From assembly GCA_021850625.1 (NCBI GenBank), contig JAJZLJ010000027.1, positions 87,389 to 122,173 on the forward strand: a stretch of DNA of 34,785 bases. The letters run 5' to 3'. Shown piece after piece: positions 30,244 through 34,785 of this stretch. The first letter of the stretch is position 1. Every line of letters begins with the position of its first letter. Made by a program: the position numbers and the translations under genes. Below the pieces are notes generated by a model. The model ran no database searches, had not been told where the DNA came from, and worked only from the letters and a program-made list of their open reading frames with translations. This DNA comes from Microcaldota archaeon. Lineage in GTDB: Archaea > Micrarchaeota > Micrarchaeia > Micrarchaeales > CABMGC01.

Positions 30244-30576
30244 TTAAATATCATCTTTATTATTTTCAGTTTTATTTAAGTCCATGTGTTCTCTTCTTTT
30301 ATAATATTTAAGTCCTTTTTCAATGCGATCATCAGGACGAAAATTTATCTCCTTTCCATCAACATCAAAGTGTAGTTTTCCATAATAAAATCTAAACTTT
30401 GAAGTTTTCTTTATTAGAGATTTGACTCCATTTCCTGTACTTATTTTTATGGTGTTTTTTGTTTCGTCAATCACTGTCCCGCGCAGACCGCGCTGATTTT
30501 TATCAAGACAGCTTAGAACAGACACCTTAAGCCCTATGAGCTCATTGAGGACTATATTCTTATTATCATAGTCCAT
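30244..30576 (-). CDS. rnp1: RNase P protein subunit Rpp29/Pop4 (Rnp1)
   Basis: 110 residues. The family core is an Sm-like barrel: LNELIGLKVSVLSCLDKNQ, GLRGTVIDETKNTIKI, then FRFYYGKLHFDVDGKEINF and RPDDRIEK. The protein pairs with Rpp21 on the RNase P RNA for tRNA 5' maturation. It directly precedes rps17, a conserved archaeal arrangement, and is the first gene here; the usual upstream L29, S3 and L22 are not present. The promoter is immediately upstream. Confidence 0.93.
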   Translation of the reverse strand: MDYDNKNIVLNELIGLKVSVLSCLDKNQRGLRGTVIDETKNTIKISTGNGVKSLIKKTSKFRFYYGKLHFDVDGKEINFRPDDRIEKGLKYYKRREHMDLNKTENNKDDI

Positions 30577-30599
30577 AACTATTACTGAATTTAAATATG

Positions 30600-30607
30600 T
30601 TTTATAG
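30600..30607 (-). promoter_or_regulatory. TATA box for the ribosomal protein operon
   Basis: CTATAAAA-type box on the minus strand, centred ~28 nt before ATG 30576, so rnp1 is probably leaderless. All 13 genes from rnp1 to rps5 may depend on it. Confidence 0.5.
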
Positions 30608-30681
30608 CTGTAAAGTATTTAATCCTTTCTTTACATATGCGTGTAGTAGATTTATGTGCGATTTAAGCTAAAAAACAAAGT

Positions 30682-31065
30682 TTATCTTCTTTTTTTTAAA
30701 CTTTTTATTTTATCAGAGGTTAATTTTGCTTGAATACGTACATCCTCAACTATATCATGTTTTAAAACCTCCAAAAGATGTAAATTTAATTTTGGATTTG
30801 TTGCTAAGCTTAATCTAACAGCCCAATTAATATCCAAAGAAAGCTTTTGTTGATCGGATATTGTTGAAGTTATAGACGCATATGCAGCTCTTATTTTATA
30901 GTAAGGATGAGTTAATAATAATTTTGAAAACGCAATATTTTCAGACAATTCCAATATTACTGTTGTTGGTATGTATTTTAGTTCTTCTCTAGATCTATCA
31001 TTTTTAAGTAATGTCTTGTAATACTCTAATGAATCTATAGGAGTTATACCAAATTTAATTTTCAT
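30682..31065 (-). CDS. Leucine-rich-repeat-variant (LRV)-like helical repeat protein, 127 aa
   Basis: A small soluble protein whose second half has the spacing of LRV or HEAT-type units: WAVRLSLATNPKLNLHLLEVL followed by HDIVEDVRIQAKL, and an earlier unit HPYYKIRAAYASI. The pattern 'VR-x3-A-x-NP-x3-x3-LL' is typical of LRV repeats. In other proteins these bind partners, but nothing here indicates a partner. It lies on its own between the ribosomal operon and the MFS gene. A basic tail (KSLKKRR) ends it. Function unknown. Confidence 0.65.
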   Translation of the reverse strand: MKIKFGITPIDSLEYYKTLLKNDRSREELKYIPTTVILELSENIAFSKLLLTHPYYKIRAAYASITSTISDQQKLSLDINWAVRLSLATNPKLNLHLLEVLKHDIVEDVRIQAKLTSDKIKSLKKRR

Positions 31066-31166
31066 ATTTATAAATAGGAATTAAATTTTAAATTACTTTG
31101 TTAAAATCGTTTGAAAAAAATAAATAGTACAGGTTAAAATATAAATGAAAATTCAAAAAGATAGTT

Positions 31167-31176
31167 ATTTATATTT
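31167..31176 (+). promoter_or_regulatory. TATA box for the MFS exporter
   Basis: TTTATATTTT, predicting a transcription start near 31197, inside the inverted repeat at 31189-31208. Confidence 0.45.
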
Positions 31177-31188
31177 TAAAGATTAAAT

Positions 31189-31208
31189 ATAGTTTAATTT
31201 TAAACTAT
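31189..31208. promoter_or_regulatory. Operator-like inverted repeat before the MFS gene
   Basis: A perfect 9-bp inverted repeat, ATAGTTTAA-TT-TTAAACTAT, 14 nt upstream of the ATG at 31223. It covers the predicted transcription start, so a dimeric repressor bound here would block expression. No regulator gene lies next to it. Confidence 0.5.
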
Positions 31209-31222
31209 CTATACTGATAATT

Positions 31223-32968
31223 ATGGAGGTTAGTGAAAATATTGATATTCAAAAAGAAGATGAGTATTCCAAATATGATTTAGAGGAGCGAAAGAAGGAG
31301 GAAAGATTTGGAGAAAATTATAAGTGGATAGCTCTTGCCAATACCACTCTTGGAGTATTGATGGCAACAATAGATAGTTCAATATTAATAATATCACTTC
31401 CAGCAATCTTTAATGGACTCGGAATAAACCCTCTTACTCCAGGAAATATAACGCTTTTGATATGGCTGCTTTTAGGATACATGATAATGTCGTCAGTGGT
31501 GGTTGTTACTATCGGTAGGCTGTCAGATATTTTTGGAAGAGTTAAACTTTACAATTTAGGCTTTGCCATCTTTGCTGCAGGCTCTACCATGCTATATATA
31601 ATATCATATTCATTTACAGGAGTTTTTGCTGTACTGCTTCTTATATTATTCAGGCTTGTTCAGGGATTCGGTGGAGGTTTCCTTTTTGCAAACGGTAGTG
31701 CCATAATAACAGATGCCTTTCCAAAAAATCAAAGAGGAACAGCTCTCGGATTAAATATGGTTGCAGTAACTGTAGGAAGCCTGCTTGGCTTGATATTAGG
31801 AGGGGTTTTATCTGCAATAGATTGGCATCTCATATTTTTGATAAGTGTGCCAGTAGGAATACTTGGAGCTGTTTGGGCATATTTGAATTTGCATGAAATA
31901 GCAATTATTAAAAAAGGCCAGAAAATAGATTATCTAGGAAATATTCTTTTTGCAGTTTCATTATTATCTATACTTATATCATTAACGTATGGACTTTTAC
32001 CGTATGGAACAAGTAGCATGGGATGGTCAAATCCTTTCGTTATATTAGGATTGATTTTAGGAATTATTTTTATGATTATCTTTATTTTTGTAGAGACAAA
32101 AGTAAAGGATCCTATGTTTCATTTGGATTTGTTTAAAATACGTGCATTTACCACTGGAAATCTAAGTATGTTCCTAGCTGGAATTTCCAGAGGAGGATTA
32201 CAGTTCATGCTGATAATATGGCTACAGGGAATATGGTTACCCTTACACGGAGTAGATTTTATAAATACGCCATTACAAGCTGGCATTGATTTAATTCCTT
32301 TGCTTTTGGGATTTTTAATTATGGGCCCCATAGCAGGAAAATTATCCGATAAATATGGTCCACGTTTTCTTGCGACTACAGGAATGATGCTTAATGTAAT
32401 AGGATTTATTGCAATCTTCATGCTTCCAGTTAACTTCAGTTTTGCAATCTTTGCAGTAATAACCTTTATAATGGGTTTTGGACAAGGAATGTTTTCAGCG
32501 CCAAATACATCGTATGTAATGAGTTCTGTTCCTCCAGAACATAGAGGAGCAAGTGCAGGAATGAGGGCCACGCTTATGAATATGTCGTTTATGTTTAGTA
32601 TAATAATATTTTTTAGTGTTCTTGCAATAGGACTAAATACAGCATTACCTGCTGCATTATACAAAGGATTGGTTAACCAAAATGTCCCCGTAACTCTTGC
32701 AACTCAAATATCACAACTGCCCCCTACATCAGCACTTTTTGCTGCATTATTGGGATATAACCCTATGAAAACACTAATACCTGCAAATGTTTTGAGCAGT
32801 ATCCCTAAGGCAAACTCAAGTGTTATAGTAGGCGATGAATTTTTCCCTAACTTAATATCGCAGCCTTTTTCAGATGGCCTGAAAACGGTTTTGATTGTAG
32901 GTATAATAATGGCAGTCATAGCTGCGATAGCTTCAGCTATAAAAGATAAAAAACCAAAGATAAAATAA
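31223..32968 (+). CDS. MFS transporter, DHA2 (14-helix) drug:proton antiporter family
   Basis: 581 residues with about 14 hydrophobic helices after a charged cytoplasmic N-terminus (1-33). Family motifs: ATIDSSILIISLPAI (48-62; DHA2 motif D1), GRLSDIFGRVK (motif A, 98-108), RLVQGFGGG (motif B, 144-152), and a motif C-like TVGSLLGLILGG (183-194) in which the usual Pro is missing. A second motif A-like GPIAGKLSDKYGPR occurs in the C-terminal half. The protein likely exports drugs or other amphiphilic compounds by proton antiport; the substrate is unknown. It is monocistronic, with its own promoter and an operator-like repeat. The large loop (~475-545) between the last helices is typical of DHA2. 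Confidence 0.9.
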   Translation: MEVSENIDIQKEDEYSKYDLEERKKEERFGENYKWIALANTTLGVLMATIDSSILIISLPAIFNGLGINPLTPGNITLLIWLLLGYMIMSSVVVVTIGRLSDIFGRVKLYNLGFAIFAAGSTMLYIISYSFTGVFAVLLLILFRLVQGFGGGFLFANGSAIITDAFPKNQRGTALGLNMVAVTVGSLLGLILGGVLSAIDWHLIFLISVPVGILGAVWAYLNLHEIAIIKKGQKIDYLGNILFAVSLLSILISLTYGLLPYGTSSMGWSNPFVILGLILGIIFMIIFIFVETKVKDPMFHLDLFKIRAFTTGNLSMFLAGISRGGLQFMLIIWLQGIWLPLHGVDFINTPLQAGIDLIPLLLGFLIMGPIAGKLSDKYGPRFLATTGMMLNVIGFIAIFMLPVNFSFAIFAVITFIMGFGQGMFSAPNTSYVMSSVPPEHRGASAGMRATLMNMSFMFSIIIFFSVLAIGLNTALPAALYKGLVNQNVPVTLATQISQLPPTSALFAALLGYNPMKTLIPANVLSSIPKANSSVIVGDEFFPNLISQPFSDGLKTVLIVGIIMAVIAAIASAIKDKKPKIK

Positions 32969-33007
32969 TTGAGAATTTGATTTGATAGTTAATTTAATTT
33001 TTAAATA

Positions 33008-34222
33008 CTATAAAAATAATGAGAGGAATACCTCTGCGTCTTTTAGTATGCTCTCTACATAACAATATTCGTTTATTTGATGTGCCATTTGGTTATCTAT
33101 GCTCCATGCAACAGCATCTATTTTGGCTTTTCTGAAAAAAGCAGCGCATGTTCCGCCGCCTATGCCTATAATTTTTGGTTTTGCGCCTAAAGAAGACTCT
33201 ACAGCAGAAGACATCAACTTTACTATTTCGGAATTTGAATCTGTTGGAGGAGCTGCCTCTTCCTTATTTACTACCTCAACATTTATTTTAACACCTTTGT
33301 TTCTCATGCAAAATGATTCTGCATTTTTCTTTATAAATGAAAGTACGTCTGCTATTTTATATTCTGGAAGCACCCTGCAGTCCATGTACGAAATTTCTGT
33401 TCCAGGAATTATATTTATGCTTTCTACATTGGCTTCATGTTTTGTAATCTCGAAGGTTGAATAATTAGGTGCAAATAATTTGTTTTGTGCATTGAATTTT
33501 TTTTGCAGATCCTCTCTTAATGTCATTAAAAACTCCATAGCGTGTAAATAAGCATTAACACCCTCATTAGGTACACTTGCATGTATCTGTTTTCCCATAA
33601 TAGTAAAACGTAGCCATAACATCCCTTTTTCTGCAACCTCGATCCATAAACCTTTTTCATCTCCAGCATCAGGAACTATTACAAGGTCATCTTTATTGAA
33701 TAATTTATCATTTATTAATTTTTGAATACCATATTCGCTGCCCATTTCCTCATCAGCAACAAGAGCTATTCCTAATCCATATTTTGGAGTTTTTGTAAGT
33801 TCGGAAAGTATTTTTATTGTGTATATAGATGCAATAAGATCCTGTCCATTGTCAGAGCTCCCTCTCGCATAAATTTTTCCGTCTAAAACATAAGGCTCAA
33901 AAGGATCTCGGTTCCATAATTTAATCTCTCCTGGAGCAACAGTATCCATATGTGCAACCAGCCAGATACGTTTCTTGTTTTTTTCGAAACCTAATGTTGA
34001 GATTATATTCGGGCGAACACAACCGGTTTTGTCCTTGTATTCATATCTTTGTGTTTTTAAATCAAAAGAAATTAAAAGTTTTTCCAGATATTCTGCTCTA
34101 TTCGATTCGCCAGTGCCGCCACTTGAAGGAGAGATAGATTTTATCGAGAGCGTTTTTAACATGGAATTTATTATCTGTTGCCGATTTTCTGAAACCTTTT
34201 TTATTATCTGATCTTTTTCCAT
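33008..34222 (-). CDS. M20-family zinc metallopeptidase/deacylase (ArgE/DapE/carboxypeptidase-like)
   Basis: 404 residues. Metal ligands and catalysis: VAHMDTV with His91 and Asp93; GSSDNGQ with bridging Asp124; DEEMGSE with catalytic Glu158 and ligand Glu159; VPDAGD with Asp185; and a C-terminal His in MAHQINEY (~389). The lid/dimerisation domain is inserted at ~195-300 (GKQIHASVPNEGVNAYLHA). The family hydrolyses N-acyl amino acids or short peptides. In the absence of arginine or lysine biosynthesis neighbours, a peptide or acyl-amino-acid salvage role is as likely as ArgE/DapE. The gene is convergent with the MFS gene (39-nt gap). Confidence 0.88.
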   Translation of the reverse strand: MEKDQIIKKVSENRQQIINSMLKTLSIKSISPSSGGTGESNRAEYLEKLLISFDLKTQRYEYKDKTGCVRPNIISTLGFEKNKKRIWLVAHMDTVAPGEIKLWNRDPFEPYVLDGKIYARGSSDNGQDLIASIYTIKILSELTKTPKYGLGIALVADEEMGSEYGIQKLINDKLFNKDDLVIVPDAGDEKGLWIEVAEKGMLWLRFTIMGKQIHASVPNEGVNAYLHAMEFLMTLREDLQKKFNAQNKLFAPNYSTFEITKHEANVESINIIPGTEISYMDCRVLPEYKIADVLSFIKKNAESFCMRNKGVKINVEVVNKEEAAPPTDSNSEIVKLMSSAVESSLGAKPKIIGIGGGTCAAFFRKAKIDAVAWSIDNQMAHQINEYCYVESILKDAEVFLSLFL

Positions 34223-34426
34223 TTTATCAAATTTTTAAAAAAATTATTTTTTTATTTTTTCCCTTTTTTTAATTTATTTTTCAAATATTTTTCTTGTTGT
34301 TTTTGATATTTTGTCAATTTTTAGTAAACTTTTGATTGTCATATCTACAAAATCCCAAAACTCCATAAATATATCTGTTTTTTATTTAATTGCCCTGTCA
34401 TTTAATACCTTGGTTATGCCTAAATG
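34223..34426. other. Non-coding gap between the M20 gene and the 23S rRNA promoter
   Basis: Extremely T-rich on the plus strand (A-rich ahead of the minus-strand peptidase gene). TGAT just before the peptidase ATG may serve as its ribosome-binding site. No convincing gene or 16S rRNA sequence is present. The region includes the divergent promoters. Confidence 0.5.
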
Positions 34427-34434
34427 TATATAAA
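34427..34434 (+). promoter_or_regulatory. TATA box of the 23S rRNA gene
   Basis: TATATAAA, predicting a start near 34457 and a leader of about 165 nt before mature 23S. The leader contains no 16S or tRNA sequence, so 23S appears to have its own promoter. Confidence 0.6.
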
Positions 34435-34574
34435 CCTTTTTCTACAAATATATTCCGGTGCTTTTATGGCAACCGTTAGCTCCTAATAGGCTACTGTGTT
34501 TTGAAGGCTATTTTTTGCTTGATGAAATACAAAGTATCTATCTTAGAGCTTATGCGCCATAATACCAAAGTGAG

Positions 34575-34590
34575 ATTGCCAATAGGCAAT
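34575..34590 (+). other. Hairpin in the 23S rRNA leader
   Basis: Perfect 6-bp stem ATTGCC-AATA-GGCAAT, 30-45 nt before the mature 23S start. It may help precursor processing. Confidence 0.35.
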
Positions 34591-34620
34591 TGATTTGAGG
34601 AGAAGCAAGCTTGAAAATTT

Positions 34621-34785
34621 ATAATTTTAAGCCACCTAGGGGATGGCTTGGCTCTAGTAGCGTCAAAGGCCGTGGCAAGCTGCGATAAGCCCAGGGTAGT
34701 TGCATGTCGAACGTTGAACCTGGGATAGCCGATTGCACCATGAATAGTGGTGCATGCAAACGCGGGGAACTGAAAGAACTTAGTA
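34621..34785 (+). rRNA. rrl: 23S ribosomal RNA, 5' portion (continues beyond window)
   Basis: Conserved 5' domain I sequence: GGGGATGGCTTGGCTC, then GGCCGTGGCAAGCTGCGATA (matches the universal 'GGACGUG-CAA-CUGCGAUAAGC' block) and CGGGGAACTGAAAGAACTTA ('GGGGAACUGAAACAUCUAAGUA' in bacteria). The exact 5' end is approximate because it depends on pairing with the 3' end outside the window. The gene is on the plus strand and runs off the right edge. Confidence 0.93.

Noticed and set aside
34518-34530. C-box-like TTGATGA in the 23S leader as a guide RNA
   Set aside because: No matching D box at a suitable distance; likely chance.
1-34785. CRISPR arrays, insertion sequences or long direct repeats
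   Set aside because: No regularly spaced repeats, transposase genes or terminal inverted repeats were seen on either strand.

Overview
The window is archaeal. It carries archaeal/eukaryal-type informational genes (ribosomal proteins L40e, S6e, S4e, L32e and L19e, initiation factor aIF2 gamma, RNase P protein Rpp29, a two-ring Cdc48 ATPase, topoisomerase VI subunit B). Promoters look like archaeal TATA boxes, and many internal genes have GGTGA/GTGAT ribosome-binding sites. The DNA is AT-rich and tightly packed. Topoisomerase VI, short operons and a 23S rRNA gene with its own promoter (not behind a 16S gene) suggest a small-genome DPANN-type archaeon, for example an ARMAN-like lineage (Micrarchaeota/Parvarchaeota). 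Thermoplasmatales also have unlinked rRNA genes but lack topoisomerase VI. The lineage is an inference and cannot be fixed from this window.

Layout. 1-706 (minus): L40e, a small winged-helix protein and a partial unknown gene. 900-4679 (plus): cdc48, rpS6e and aIF2 gamma. 4967-5542 (minus): a coiled-coil/winged-helix regulator, divergent from 5662-7826 (plus), which holds a KH-domain ribosome-biogenesis protein and topoisomerase VI-B. 7919-24167 (minus): a 15-gene, 16-kb cluster of membrane proteins around a VirB4-like ATPase. 24359-24429 (minus): tRNA-His. 24737-30576 (minus): a spc-type ribosomal operon running rnp1, S17, L14, L24, S4e, L5, S14, S8, L6, L32e, L19e, L18, S5. Then a small repeat protein (minus), an MFS exporter (plus) with an operator-like inverted repeat, an M20 peptidase (minus), and the promoter, leader and first ~165 nt of 23S rRNA (plus).

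The most interesting part is the 7.9-24.2 kb cluster. It looks like a type IV secretion/conjugation-type or DNA-uptake-type machine with unusual architecture. Six consecutive, highly divergent polytopic membrane proteins share one signature (G-[IVL]-x2-R-x5-R-x2-GG-x-[LM]-[IM]-A-x9-P) and a C-terminal [LAM]-G motif, so they look like one VirB6/TrbL/CedA-like family expanded in tandem. Downstream, VirB4 appears split. Two proteins with a two-helix membrane anchor plus a VirB4-N-like domain (sharing G-[VI]-x-Y-A-T-x-[FY]) precede a separate DEAW-type VirB4 motor. The motor's C-terminal ~65-residue domain recurs as a stand-alone 98-aa protein from the next gene. The cluster ends with a small zinc-type membrane protein, a coiled-coil/HTH protein, a 48-aa protein and a 789-aa protein whose ectodomain is rich in N-glycosylation sequons. 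No relaxase, VirD4, prepilin or secretion-ATPase/PilC pair is visible. DNA import, export or a contact apparatus towards a host cell are all possible; the function is not established by the sequence.
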